From MRBY01 sp943371005 (lineage in GTDB: Bacteria; Cyanobacteriota; Cyanobacteriia; Cyanobacteriales; MRBY01), in assembly GCA_943371005.1 (NCBI GenBank), contig CALRTB020000010.1, forward strand, positions 1-64,000: 64,000 nt of DNA, written 5' to 3'. The notes under the pieces are model-generated. The model was not told where the DNA came from. It worked only from the letters and a program-made list of their open reading frames with translations, and searched no databases. The number at the start of each line of letters is the position of its first letter. Position 1 is the first letter of the stretch. The translations under genes were made by a program, and so were the position numbers. Shown here piece after piece: positions 42,503 to 51,309 of the stretch.

Positions 42503-43161
42503 ATCCTTAATCTCCTAACATTCCCAAAACTCCCTGCAAAAGCACTATACCCCATGATTTTTTATCAATTCAAATAAGCACAATTATTTTTCTCTATATA
42601 CAACCCTAGGTAGAGTGAAATAAAGAGTAAATTGTGAGAGCTTGATTTTTTAAATTAAAACTAAACTTTTTTAAAACTTCTTGGATTACATCACATTAAA
42701 TAATCCTTAAAAGAAGTGTTGCTGATAATACAGGAGCCAACAGTCTCCCATGTCAAGCTATTTTGATGGACAGCCGATCTTTCTAGGCTTGGCAAGCAAT
42801 TTAAAAAAAATTTACACAATTTCCCTGAACAAAAGATCGACTCAACAAAACCTTAATTTTGTATTTAACAAAACCATATTCTACTCAGCCGTCTGCTACA
42901 TTGATTTTGGGAAAAGTCTCGGATTTTTCCCAGAAACCTTTACTAATTGCTGCAATTGTTGATTTTTATTAAAAGCTTATTTACACTCTCAGAGCTCAAA
43001 CAGGTATAACAGTTCTAAGGAATGAACTGTCTGCTCCTTGAAATTGTTTTAGCTGCATCCTGATAAACGATTATTTGGTATTGAATCTAATTATTTTTGT
43101 TTTTCTTTAGCTAATCCTCGCTCCCCACCACACACCTCCTGACTCTTTATTTCGTAGGATT
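42503..43161. other. Long AT-rich intergenic region between priA and sigma factor gene
   Basis: These 659 bases hold no gene I can support. A 70-codon frame at 42750-42962 has low-complexity AT-driven composition and no recognisable motif. The left part carries the priA upstream region. The right part carries a probable promoter (TATAAC at 43005-43010) and an inverted repeat for the sigma gene. HIP1 sites are absent. The length suggests complex regulation or an unannotated small RNA. Confidence 0.5.
43005..43030 (+). promoter_or_regulatory. Candidate -10 box and operator-like inverted repeat upstream of sigma factor
   Basis: TATAAC (43005-43010) is preceded 19 bases earlier by TTTACA. It overlaps a perfect inverted repeat ACAGTTC-N8-GAACTGT (43009-43030) that would sit at the transcription start. 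It does not match the cyanobacterial LexA box as I know it. A bound repressor or activator is possible. Confidence 0.35.
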
Positions 43162-44259
43162 ATGTTCGACACAACCACAACCAACAGTCTTGACCCTGTG
43201 TATGCTCAAGATAGCCATCAAGCCACTGAATTAGAATCGAGCAATTCAATGGTTGAAGCGGAATTTTCAGAGACAGAACTCACAAATTTACGGGGAGTCC
43301 GTAGTCGCAATGAGGATACCGTCGGTGCTTTTTTTAAAGAGATGGCCCGTTACCCCCTCCTCAAGCCAGACGAAGAAATTCAACTGGCCCACAGTGTTAA
43401 GTTCCTCAATGATGCCGAAGAGCGTCGCCTCGAACTTCAAGAACAACTCGGGCGATCGCCCACCAACGAAGAATGGGCTGCTGTCCTCGGTCTGGAAACA
43501 GTTAAACAGCTCAACTCTGCCCTTTACAAAGGCAGAGTCGCTAAGCGGAAAATGATTCGCTCCAACCTGCGTCTCGTAGTCTCCATTGCGAAGCGTTATC
43601 TGAACCGGGGTGTACCGTTCCTCGATCTGATCCAGGAAGGAGCGATCGGCCTGAACCGTGCCGCCGAAAAATTCGACCCCAACAAAGGTTACAAGTTTTC
43701 GACCTATGCCTATTGGTGGATTCGCCAGGCGATTACCCGCACCATTGCCAACGATGCCCGGACGATCCGCTTACCGATTCACATCGTCGAGAAGCTCAAC
43801 AAACTCAAAAAAGCCCAACGGACTCTCAAACAAAGCCTGCAACGGAACCCAACTGAAACAGAACTCGCCCAAGAGCTTGATATTACCGCTGATCAGCTCC
43901 ACCAACTCCTTCAACTCCGGCGTCAATCCCTCTCCCTGAATCACCGTGTGGGTAAAGGTGAAGATACGGAATTAGTTGATCTCCTCGAGGATGATGGCCT
44001 CCAACTCCCTGAAGAGCGGATGAGTGAAGCAATGATGCGCCAGGAACTTTGGGATGTCCTCGGTGATGTGCTCACTGACCGTGAAAAAGAAGTTATTGCT
44101 CTCCGCTATGGCCTCTCCTCTGAGCAGCCCCATACCCTCGAAGAAGTGGGGGGGATGTTTAATCTGTCTCGGGAGCGGGTACGACAAATCCAAAGTAAAG
44201 CGATGCGTAAGCTACGGCGTCCCCAGGTGGCCCGTCGCCTCAAAAGCTGGCTCTATTAA
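43162..44259 (+). CDS. Group 2 (non-essential) sigma-70 family factor
   Basis: The 365-residue factor has region 1.2 (DTVGAFFKEMARYPLLKPDEEIQLA), 2.1-2.4 (LRLVVSIAKRYLNRG, LDLIQEGAIGLNRA, FSTYAYWWIRQAITRTI), region 3, and a 4.2 helix-turn-helix (TLEEVGGMFNLSRERVRQIQ). The region 2.4 recognition residues resemble SigA, typical of cyanobacterial group 2 factors that read similar promoters under stress or stationary phase. Region 1.1 is missing, ruling out the housekeeping SigA. Which letter (SigB-E) applies cannot be set by eye. A strong terminator follows. Confidence 0.9.
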   Translation: MFDTTTTNSLDPVYAQDSHQATELESSNSMVEAEFSETELTNLRGVRSRNEDTVGAFFKEMARYPLLKPDEEIQLAHSVKFLNDAEERRLELQEQLGRSPTNEEWAAVLGLETVKQLNSALYKGRVAKRKMIRSNLRLVVSIAKRYLNRGVPFLDLIQEGAIGLNRAAEKFDPNKGYKFSTYAYWWIRQAITRTIANDARTIRLPIHIVEKLNKLKKAQRTLKQSLQRNPTETELAQELDITADQLHQLLQLRRQSLSLNHRVGKGEDTELVDLLEDDGLQLPEERMSEAMMRQELWDVLGDVLTDREKEVIALRYGLSSEQPHTLEEVGGMFNLSRERVRQIQSKAMRKLRRPQVARRLKSWLY

Positions 44260-44340
44260 TCCTCCGGATTGATCCTTGCTGGATTTGGCGATCGCCAACC
44301 TAATGATTCTCATTCCTCTTTTCGCTTTTGCCCCCTGTAG

Positions 44341-44370
44341 CCCCTCTCTCATACCTAAGAGGGGTTTTTT
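44341..44370 (+). terminator. Terminator of the sigma factor gene
   Basis: CCCCTCT (44341-44347) pairs with AGAGGGG (44358-44364) across a ten-base loop, followed by TTTTTT. Confidence 0.85.
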
Positions 44371-44391
44371 CTTGGGAAGAAATTTACCCAC

Positions 44392-44418
44392 AAAAAAACC
44401 CGCTACGGACGGGCTTTT
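44392..44418 (-). terminator. Terminator of the MoeB-rhodanese gene
   Basis: On the minus strand AAAAGCCCG, a seven-base loop and CGGGTTTTTTT form an extended stem with a T-run, 65 bases past the stop codon of the gene at 44483. Confidence 0.75.
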
Positions 44419-44482
44419 CTAAAAATCATCGAATTATTTTCAGGTGCTTGCGGCAGCAGACAATCTGATACCGAAGCGTTTT

Positions 44483-45658
44483 TTAGTACAGGGGAACATT
44501 CGAATCAACTTCTTCGCTCCAGGCTTTGATCCCGCCTTTGACGTTGATCCCTGTAATGCCTGCCTCTTGGAGAATGCCGAGGGCCTTTGCTGAACGGCCG
44601 CCCATCTTACAGTGGGCAATTAACTTTTTCCCTTCTGTTAGTAATTCCTTGACCTGATCAACGCCATCTCCTTGCTCAATATCGGGTAGAGGGATCAGAG
44701 TCGCCCCCGGAATTTGGGCAATGTCATATTCATGGGGATTGCGGACATCGATCAACACGTAATCATCGGCACCGCTGTCCAACAATGCCTTAAGCTCCGT
44801 AACTGTCATTTCTTCCATAGCTGCCTGCTGTTCTGCCTCCGCTGCCTTTGCTTGGGGAATGCCGCAGAACTGTTCGTAATCAATTAATTTTTCGATTACA
44901 GGACGTTCTGGGTTGGGACGTAATTTCAATTCCCGGAATTTCATATCCAGGGCATTGAACAGTAAAAGTCTGCCACTGAGGGTATTCTTCGCCCCAAGAA
45001 TGATCTTGATGGTTTCTGTGGCTTGGATCGTGCCAATGATTCCTGGCAATACACCGAGGACGCCGCCCTCGGCGCAGGAGGGAACCATGCCTGGTGGCGG
45101 GGGTTCAGGGTACAGATCGCGGTAGTTGGGGCCGCCTTCGTAGTTAAAAACGGTGGCTTGGCCTTCAAACCGGAAAATCGAGCCGTAGACATTAGGCTTA
45201 TTTAAAAGAACACAAGCATCATTCGTGAGGTAACGGGTGGGGAAATTATCCGTCCCATCAACAACGATGTCGTAATCTTTAATAATGTCGAGGGCATTAC
45301 TCGAATTAATCTGAGTCTCGTAGAGATCGACTTGGCAGAAGGGGTTAATTTCCAGGATTCGGTTTTTGGCCGATTGGATTTTGGGCTTGCCGACCCAAGA
45401 AGTGCCGTGGATGATTTGGCGTTGCAGGTTAGAAAAATCTACAATGTCGAAATCGACCAGACCAATCCGACCGATTCCCGCAGCGGCAAGGTAGAGCAGT
45501 AATGGCGAGCCGAGACCACCACTACCGATACAAAGGACACTGGCGGCTTTAAGCTTCTTTTGTCCATCTACGCCCACTTCCGGCAAGATTAGGTGCCGTG
45601 AATAGCGTTCGTAGTCATCCTTTGTTAGTTCTATAGTGTCTAAATTAGGATTTAACAT
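44483..45658 (-). CDS. moeB: MoeB/ThiF-type adenylyltransferase fused to rhodanese domain
   Basis: Residues 1-260 are an E1-like enzyme: RYSRHLILPEVG, the ATP loop GSGGLGSP (about 46-53), DNLQRQI-type loop (DFSNLQRQIIHG) and VVDGTDNFPTRYL with the metal Asp. It adenylates the C-terminus of a small sulfur carrier such as MoaD or ThiS. Residues ~285-391 are a rhodanese with active-site loop HCKMGGRS. The layout is that of MOCS3/Uba4/MoeBR. The Zn-binding CxxC pairs of MoeB are replaced (NYRDLYP, and a single Cys in FCGIP). Divergent from the LCP gene. Confidence 0.9.
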   Translation of the reverse strand: MLNPNLDTIELTKDDYERYSRHLILPEVGVDGQKKLKAASVLCIGSGGLGSPLLLYLAAAGIGRIGLVDFDIVDFSNLQRQIIHGTSWVGKPKIQSAKNRILEINPFCQVDLYETQINSSNALDIIKDYDIVVDGTDNFPTRYLTNDACVLLNKPNVYGSIFRFEGQATVFNYEGGPNYRDLYPEPPPPGMVPSCAEGGVLGVLPGIIGTIQATETIKIILGAKNTLSGRLLLFNALDMKFRELKLRPNPERPVIEKLIDYEQFCGIPQAKAAEAEQQAAMEEMTVTELKALLDSGADDYVLIDVRNPHEYDIAQIPGATLIPLPDIEQGDGVDQVKELLTEGKKLIAHCKMGGRSAKALGILQEAGITGINVKGGIKAWSEEVDSNVPLY

Positions 45659-45952
45659 TTTTGGGTGTTCTGAGGAAATGTTTTAGAGTCTGCGGTCTGG
45701 GGTCACGACCAAGAACACGATTGCAGTCTCTTAGTCTACTGCGTTGTGGGGTTAGATTCTAGGTTAACTTAAGGGATTGTGCCTTGGGCAGAAAATATTT
45801 TGCTCAGAAATAGGCGACGATTGATAAATTTATTGGTATTTTTTGAGGAAAGCATTGTGCAACACTGCGTCAAATTATATTGACAGGGTATAGTCGCTTT
45901 TAGCATTCACTAAGCGGGATAATTTGTATTGATCCCTAGGAGAAACGGTCTT

Positions 45953-47374
45953 ATGGTTCATGGTCAGGAAGTTACGAATGGGGATCACCCCCGCAAAGGC
46001 TCCACGAAGCTTCTTCGATCACCGCGCCGCAATCTTTCTCGCCGCCATAAGCCGAAGTCTAAAGTTCTTTCGCCTTTTGTGCAGGGACTGTCGTGGGGTG
46101 TTGGGTTTATGGGCACGATCCTCCTATCTGCTTCCCTGGGAACGGCGATCGCCGTCTATACCCCCATTGCCCAACTGGTACTCCCGTTTTTGCCAGCACC
46201 CCTCGGAAGCTTGGCCACCGATGGTTTACGGCAATTAGGAACTTACAGTTTGGGTCGCCCCGTTAATGTCCTTGTGATGGGGGTTGATCGAGTCGAAGGT
46301 ACTGGCACTGAGAATCCGGACGCTGAATTTAATGGACGCAGCGACACAATCCTTTTGGTTCGCTTCGAGCCAGAACAGGGACAGGTCAATATGCTTTCGA
46401 TCCCCAGGGATAGCCAAGTCAGAATTCCCAATGTGGGCATTACAAAAATTAATGAAGCCAATGCCTATGGTGGCGGTCAGTTGGCGGCCCAGGTTGTGAG
46501 TGATGCCCTAAGTGGTGTGGCAGTTGATCGCTATGTACGCGTGACCACCGACACCTTTAAAGAGTTGGTTGATGCCGTGGGCGGGGTCAATGTGTTTGTC
46601 CCAGCGGATATGCAATATACAGACCAAACCCAGGGCCTTGAGATCAACCTCGAAAAAGGTTGGCAAGTGCTGGATGGCGAACAGGCAGAACAGTTTGTTC
46701 GCTTTCGGCAGGATCAATATGGTGATATCGGCCGGGTACAGCGCCAACAGATACTTCTCAAAGCGCTCCGGGAAAAAATCCAATCCCCGGCGATTATTCC
46801 CCGTCTTCCAGCTCTAATTGGTTTGGTGCGTGAACATATTGATACGAATCTAACCTGGGAAGAAATGCTGGCGTTAATGAATTTTTCGCGACAACTGGAA
46901 CAGGAAAATTTTCAGATGGTGATGCTGCCAGGGCGTTTTAGTGATGTTGGTGAATATAACCGCAGTTACTGGATTATTTCTGACCAGGGCAAAAATCAGG
47001 TGATGACGGAATTTTTTGCGGTGGAATCGCCTGTCTGGTCAGCCCCCGGTGAGAATGATGGCACTTTAACGAGCAATGTGCGCATTGCAATCCAAAATGC
47101 TTCTGGTTCCCCGGGGATGGCGCGGCAGGTGTCGGAATTTTTGCAGAGCCAGGGCTTCACGAATATTTATTTGTCGAGTGATTATCCAGACCGCCTAGAG
47201 CAAACCCAAGTGATTGCCCAACAGGGAAATATTTCTGGAGCAAACCAACTGCTAGCAAACCTAGGCACGGGAAGAGTTGAAGCTTCTTCCATTGGTGAGA
47301 TTGAATCGGACTTTACGATCCGCGTGGGCCAAGATTGGCTGGAACGATCCCAAGAATCGTTTGTGTCTAATTAA
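45953..47374 (+). CDS. LytR-CpsA-Psr (LCP) family protein
   Basis: LCP enzymes transfer lipid-linked glycans to the cell wall or related acceptors outside the membrane. ATG 45953 has AGGAG ten bases upstream and is preferred to TTG 45929. A basic cytoplasmic tail and one membrane helix (about 50-70) precede the LCP domain: VNVLVMGVDRVEG, RSDTILLVRFEP (Arg/Asp pyrophosphate site), MLSIPRDSQVRIP and QFVRFRQDQYGDIGRVQRQQ. A LytR_C domain (NVRIAIQNASG...) ends the protein. It may attach the surface glycans made elsewhere in this genome. Confidence 0.92.
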   Translation: MVHGQEVTNGDHPRKGSTKLLRSPRRNLSRRHKPKSKVLSPFVQGLSWGVGFMGTILLSASLGTAIAVYTPIAQLVLPFLPAPLGSLATDGLRQLGTYSLGRPVNVLVMGVDRVEGTGTENPDAEFNGRSDTILLVRFEPEQGQVNMLSIPRDSQVRIPNVGITKINEANAYGGGQLAAQVVSDALSGVAVDRYVRVTTDTFKELVDAVGGVNVFVPADMQYTDQTQGLEINLEKGWQVLDGEQAEQFVRFRQDQYGDIGRVQRQQILLKALREKIQSPAIIPRLPALIGLVREHIDTNLTWEEMLALMNFSRQLEQENFQMVMLPGRFSDVGEYNRSYWIISDQGKNQVMTEFFAVESPVWSAPGENDGTLTSNVRIAIQNASGSPGMARQVSEFLQSQGFTNIYLSSDYPDRLEQTQVIAQQGNISGANQLLANLGTGRVEASSIGEIESDFTIRVGQDWLERSQESFVSN

Positions 47375-47413
47375 TTTCAACTGAATTGAATCGATTAAAA
47401 ACTAAACGAATTC

Positions 47414-49138
47414 ATGGAAAATTTACGGACGCAGGTCTTGGTGGTCGGGGGCGGCACCGGCGGGACAGCAGCGGCACTCCAATGTGCGCGACAGGGCATT
47501 GAAACAATTTTAGTCAGCGAATTTCCCTGGTTGGGGGGGATGCTCACCGGGGCAGGGGTTGCCGCGCCGGATGGGAATGAATTGCGGGCCTGGCAGACGG
47601 GTCTCTGGGGTGCTTTTCTGCGGGAGCTACAACGGCGGCACCAGGAGACAGGCTTGGATCACAGTTGGGTCAGTATGTTCACTTTTGATCCGCGAGTTGG
47701 GGCTGAGATCTTTGCAGATTGGGTTAAAGCAGAGCAGAAGTTAACTTGGATTGCAGGACAGATTCCCCTGGAGGTCAAAAGACAAGGCGATCGCCTTTGT
47801 GCGGTGCGGTTCCAAGATTATTGGATTGAGGCGGACATTATTCTCGATGGGACAGAATTGGGGGATCTACTAGCCTTAGGGGATGTGCCCCACCGTTGGG
47901 GTTGGGATTGGTCAGAAAATTTTCAGGAACCCAGTGCCCCCGCTGCCCCCAACGAAATGACGCAAACCTACCCGGTACAGTCACCTACCTGGGTTTTTTA
48001 TCTTAAAGAGAATGGCCGACGACCTCCCGCCAGTAATAGGGATTTTTCGTTATTCCAAGGGGCTTGGGAAAAATATGGCATAGAGCAATTTCTGAATTAT
48101 GGAGGGCTGCCCCATGGCCACTACATGATGAATTGGCCCCTCGCTGGCAATGATTTTGGTTTGGGCGGCGATCGCCTTTTAGATCCCCAACAACGCCTTA
48201 ATTTTTACCGAGAAGCCCAGGAACATAGTTTGGCGTTTGCGGATTACATTTACCAGGAATCTAGCGGCAAGTATGGCCTGGCGACAGGCGTTTTCCCCCA
48301 TGACTTGTATGGTGGCAGTTTTGCTCTGATGCCCTATTTCCGAGAAAGTCGGCGGTTAATCGGGACGGAAACCCTCACGGAATCACAGATTTTATCCCAG
48401 GGTACTGTTGCGCCTTTGCCTTTAAATACAGCTGGGGAAGTCCAGGCGATCGCCGTTGGGAATTACGCGAATGATCACCATTATCCGGGCTTTGAATTTC
48501 CCCTCACGCCAAAGTCGATTCCCTGGGGCGGCCGCTGGACAGGCACTCCCTTTACGATCCCCTACACGGCTCTGTGTTCGGTGACGGTGGAAAATTTAAT
48601 CGCCTGCGAGAAAAATATTGCCGTTTCCCATATTGCTAATGGGGCAACGCGCTTGCAACCCCTAGTGCTAAATATTGGTCAGGCAGCAGGACAGACAGCG
48701 GCTCTGGCGATTCAGAATCAGTGCGCCTCGCAGGAGGTTGATGTGCGACAACTCCAAGAAAAATTGTTGACAGATAACTTTGCGCCCGCAGCGGTAATCC
48801 CCTTATATAATTTGCCCTTTGATCATCCTGAATGGCTAAAGTGGCAACGGTTTTACCTCGATCATCCTGACCAATATCCAGAAACTGGTCTATGCGATTG
48901 CGGGTCGTTTACTTCAGGATTTACGCCCCAGGCCAAACTCTACAGCGGTGAGATTTTTCCACAAGGTAACTGCCAATATGCCATCTCCCTACCCGATCAG
49001 TTAAAACCAATTCAGGTGGTGACCCTTGATCCCCAGATGCATCAGTGGCTAGAAAATCTGGAGACTCCCCAAAAAATCCAGGCGATCGGCAGAATTAACG
49101 ATGTAGCCCCTTGGTTTGTCCTTGAGGGACTTGCCTAA
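47414..49138 (+). CDS. FAD-dependent oxidoreductase (FAD_oxidored family)
   Basis: The 574-residue protein has an N-terminal dinucleotide motif VLVVGGGTGGTAAALQCARQG with the acidic end at residues 8-35, and FPWLGGMLTGAG just after. Another FAD-contact block, NIAVSHIANGATRLQP then GQAAGQTAALA, lies near residue 405-435. The family (Pfam FAD_oxidored) includes uncharacterised bacterial flavoproteins. There is no signal peptide. It is 39 bp after the LCP gene but may be unrelated in function. It converges on comM with only a 6-bp gap. Confidence 0.85.
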   Translation: MENLRTQVLVVGGGTGGTAAALQCARQGIETILVSEFPWLGGMLTGAGVAAPDGNELRAWQTGLWGAFLRELQRRHQETGLDHSWVSMFTFDPRVGAEIFADWVKAEQKLTWIAGQIPLEVKRQGDRLCAVRFQDYWIEADIILDGTELGDLLALGDVPHRWGWDWSENFQEPSAPAAPNEMTQTYPVQSPTWVFYLKENGRRPPASNRDFSLFQGAWEKYGIEQFLNYGGLPHGHYMMNWPLAGNDFGLGGDRLLDPQQRLNFYREAQEHSLAFADYIYQESSGKYGLATGVFPHDLYGGSFALMPYFRESRRLIGTETLTESQILSQGTVAPLPLNTAGEVQAIAVGNYANDHHYPGFEFPLTPKSIPWGGRWTGTPFTIPYTALCSVTVENLIACEKNIAVSHIANGATRLQPLVLNIGQAAGQTAALAIQNQCASQEVDVRQLQEKLLTDNFAPAAVIPLYNLPFDHPEWLKWQRFYLDHPDQYPETGLCDCGSFTSGFTPQAKLYSGEIFPQGNCQYAISLPDQLKPIQVVTLDPQMHQWLENLETPQKIQAIGRINDVAPWFVLEGLA

Positions 49139-49144
49139 AACCCA

Positions 49145-50674
49145 CTATTGCATTCGATCGATGGTGCGGTACTGAACCGCCTCGGCAATGTGGGCCGTTT
49201 GGATGGTTGGAGCGGCGGCTAAATCGGCAATTGTACGGGATACTTTCAGAATCCGATCCATGGCCCGGGCCGATAACCCCAACTTGCGAATCGCCCCTTC
49301 GAGTAAATTACGACTGCCTTGGTCAAGGTCACAATGTTGCCGCAAATCCTTGGTGGTCATCTCCGCGTTACAGTGCACTTGGGGGTGATCCTGGAACCGT
49401 ACTTGGGCAATCTGTCGCGCCTGGTTAACCCGTTCTGCGACCGTGCGAGAATCTTCACCCACGCCCTGTTGCATCATTTCCTCTGGCTTTAGGCGATTGA
49501 CCGCTACCTGGAGATCGATGCGATCCATCAATGGCCCGGAGAGTTTTGCCCAATATTGTTCGCGGGCGCGGGGACTGCAAGTACAAGCCTGGATCGGGTC
49601 GCCAAAATAGCCACAGGGACAGGGATTGGTGCTAGCAACGAGGGTAAATTGGGCCGGAAATTCTACCGACTGACGGGTACGGGAAATGGTCACAAAGCCA
49701 TCTTCAAGGGGTTGCCGCAAAAATTCCAAAACAGTACGTTTGAACTCAGTTAATTCGTCGAGAAATAACACCCCACGATGGGCCAAAGAAATTTCCCCAG
49801 GGCGCGGAAAGCTGCCACCACCAACCAAGGAAGGGCCAGAAGCAGAATGGTGGGGACTGCGGAAGGGTCGAGCGGTGACCAGGGTGCCACGGTCTTTAAG
49901 TAGTCCAGCGACGGAATGAATTTGCGAAACTTCCAGGGCTTCATCGAAGGATAATTTCGGCAAAATACCTGGTAATCTTCGGGCTAGCATGGTTTTGCCG
50001 CTACCGGGTGGCCCCACAAAAACGAGATTATGACCGCCAGCAGCGGCAATTTCCAGGGCACGACGGGCTAGGGTTTGGCCTTTGACATCTTTGAGATCCG
50101 GTACCAGGTGGGCTGCTTTGGCGATCGCCTCTCGGATATCAATTTCTACAGCTTGATGCTCATGGGGCGCTCCCAACAGATCCGCCACTTCCTTTAAATT
50201 TCCACAGCCGTAAACCGTTAGACCATTCACAACTGCTGCCTCCTGGGCATTGGCGGTCGGCACAACCATCCCCTTAAACCCTAACTTTTGGGCAGCAGCG
50301 GCGATTGGTAAAACCCCCGCCACAGGTCGAAGCATGCCATCGAGGGATACTTCCCCCAGGAATAAAAAATCCTCTAGGAGCGTTGTTTCAATTTGTTCTG
50401 TCGCCGCCAAAATGCCCACACTAATGGGAAGATCAAAACTAGGGCCTTCTTTGCGGAGATCGGCCGGCGTGAGATTGACTAAAATTTTGCGCACGGGGAA
50501 CCCAAACCCAGAATTTTTGAGGGCGGCCTTGACCCGTTCCCGCGATTCTTGTACCGCCGTATCCGGAAGTCCGACCACCATCATTTTCGGTAAGCCGCCG
50601 GAAATATCGACTTCCACCCCAACCCTGAGGGCATCGACCCCGACGATGGTGGCACTCCAAATTTTTGCTAGCAT
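49145..50674 (-). CDS. comM: YifB/ComM family Mg-chelatase-like AAA+ ATPase
   Basis: The 509-residue protein has a Lon-like N-terminal domain (VGLPDTAVQESRERVKAAL), Walker A GPPGSGKT (about residue 215), Walker B LFLDEL, sensor ASTNPCPCGYFGD and a C-terminal Mg-chelatase domain (GLSARAMDRILKVSRTIADL). ComM promotes branch migration in natural transformation. Such competence is known in many unicellular cyanobacteria. Length and motifs are standard. It reads away from the TolB-like gene across a 77-bp divergent gap. Confidence 0.95.
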   Translation of the reverse strand: MLAKIWSATIVGVDALRVGVEVDISGGLPKMMVVGLPDTAVQESRERVKAALKNSGFGFPVRKILVNLTPADLRKEGPSFDLPISVGILAATEQIETTLLEDFLFLGEVSLDGMLRPVAGVLPIAAAAQKLGFKGMVVPTANAQEAAVVNGLTVYGCGNLKEVADLLGAPHEHQAVEIDIREAIAKAAHLVPDLKDVKGQTLARRALEIAAAGGHNLVFVGPPGSGKTMLARRLPGILPKLSFDEALEVSQIHSVAGLLKDRGTLVTARPFRSPHHSASGPSLVGGGSFPRPGEISLAHRGVLFLDELTEFKRTVLEFLRQPLEDGFVTISRTRQSVEFPAQFTLVASTNPCPCGYFGDPIQACTCSPRAREQYWAKLSGPLMDRIDLQVAVNRLKPEEMMQQGVGEDSRTVAERVNQARQIAQVRFQDHPQVHCNAEMTTKDLRQHCDLDQGSRNLLEGAIRKLGLSARAMDRILKVSRTIADLAAAPTIQTAHIAEAVQYRTIDRMQ

Positions 50675-50751
50675 TGCTCTGTTTTAGTGTGCTGTTAGGA
50701 CAACATTATAGAAAAATTGGCGATCGCCCGACCTTTGATTTCCCTTGACCT

Positions 50752-51273
50752 ATGCGCTATGTTCCTTTTCTACGCAGTTTTTGCCTCGGTAGCCTCGGTT
50801 TGCTGCTCCAGAGCTGCGTTGGTTATCCGCGCATTGTTAATTTTCCCGTTGATCCCGGTGGCCGCAGTTTAAATAGCCGTGCCCTCGAATTTGACCCGGC
50901 GATCGCCGAACCCTACCTCGTTTTCGCCTCAGACCGCAATGGCTCCCAGGATATCTATCTATTTGATACCAGTACCAGGCAAACGATTCTGTTACCGGGT
51001 CTCAATGCCCTGAATGAAATTGCCTCCCATCCGGCCGTTTCTGAAGACGGTCGCTATATCGTGTTTGCGGTTAATCGTCGCGGCGAATCTGATATTTATC
51101 TTTATGATCGCGAGTTTGAACAAAAGCGGAATTTAACCGATAACTTAAACCAGGAAGTGCGTAATCCAACCATTAGTGCTGACGGGTCTAAAATTGCCTT
51201 TGAGGCCGCTGAAAATGGCCAATGGGATATCCTTGTTTATGACCGCAATGGTCGTCAGTTAGACGTAGAGTAA
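50752..51273 (+). CDS. TolB-like beta-propeller lipoprotein
   Basis: The 173-residue protein has a lipobox LLLQSC (Cys near 22) and three PD40/TolB-type blades: YLVFASDRNGSQDIYLFD, YIVFAVNRRGESDIYLYD and KIAFEAAENGQWDILVYD. A TolB propeller normally has six blades, so this is a half-size version that might oligomerise or bind a partner. Its location on the periplasmic face of a membrane is inferred. No tol-pal genes are nearby. Confidence 0.8.
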   Translation: MRYVPFLRSFCLGSLGLLLQSCVGYPRIVNFPVDPGGRSLNSRALEFDPAIAEPYLVFASDRNGSQDIYLFDTSTRQTILLPGLNALNEIASHPAVSEDGRYIVFAVNRRGESDIYLYDREFEQKRNLTDNLNQEVRNPTISADGSKIAFEAAENGQWDILVYDRNGRQLDVE

Positions 51274-51309
51274 CAGCGTTAAAAAGATTCAAAAATTCCT
51301 GAGTTTCAG

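Noticed and set aside
42750..42962. 70-codon ORF upstream of the sigma gene
   Set aside because: No convincing ribosome-binding site at good spacing, AT-driven composition and no recognisable motif.
45880..45908. TTGACA upstream of the LCP gene as a promoter
   Set aside because: The -35 is perfect but the only TAN3T match lies at a 15-base spacing, too short to support without mapping data.
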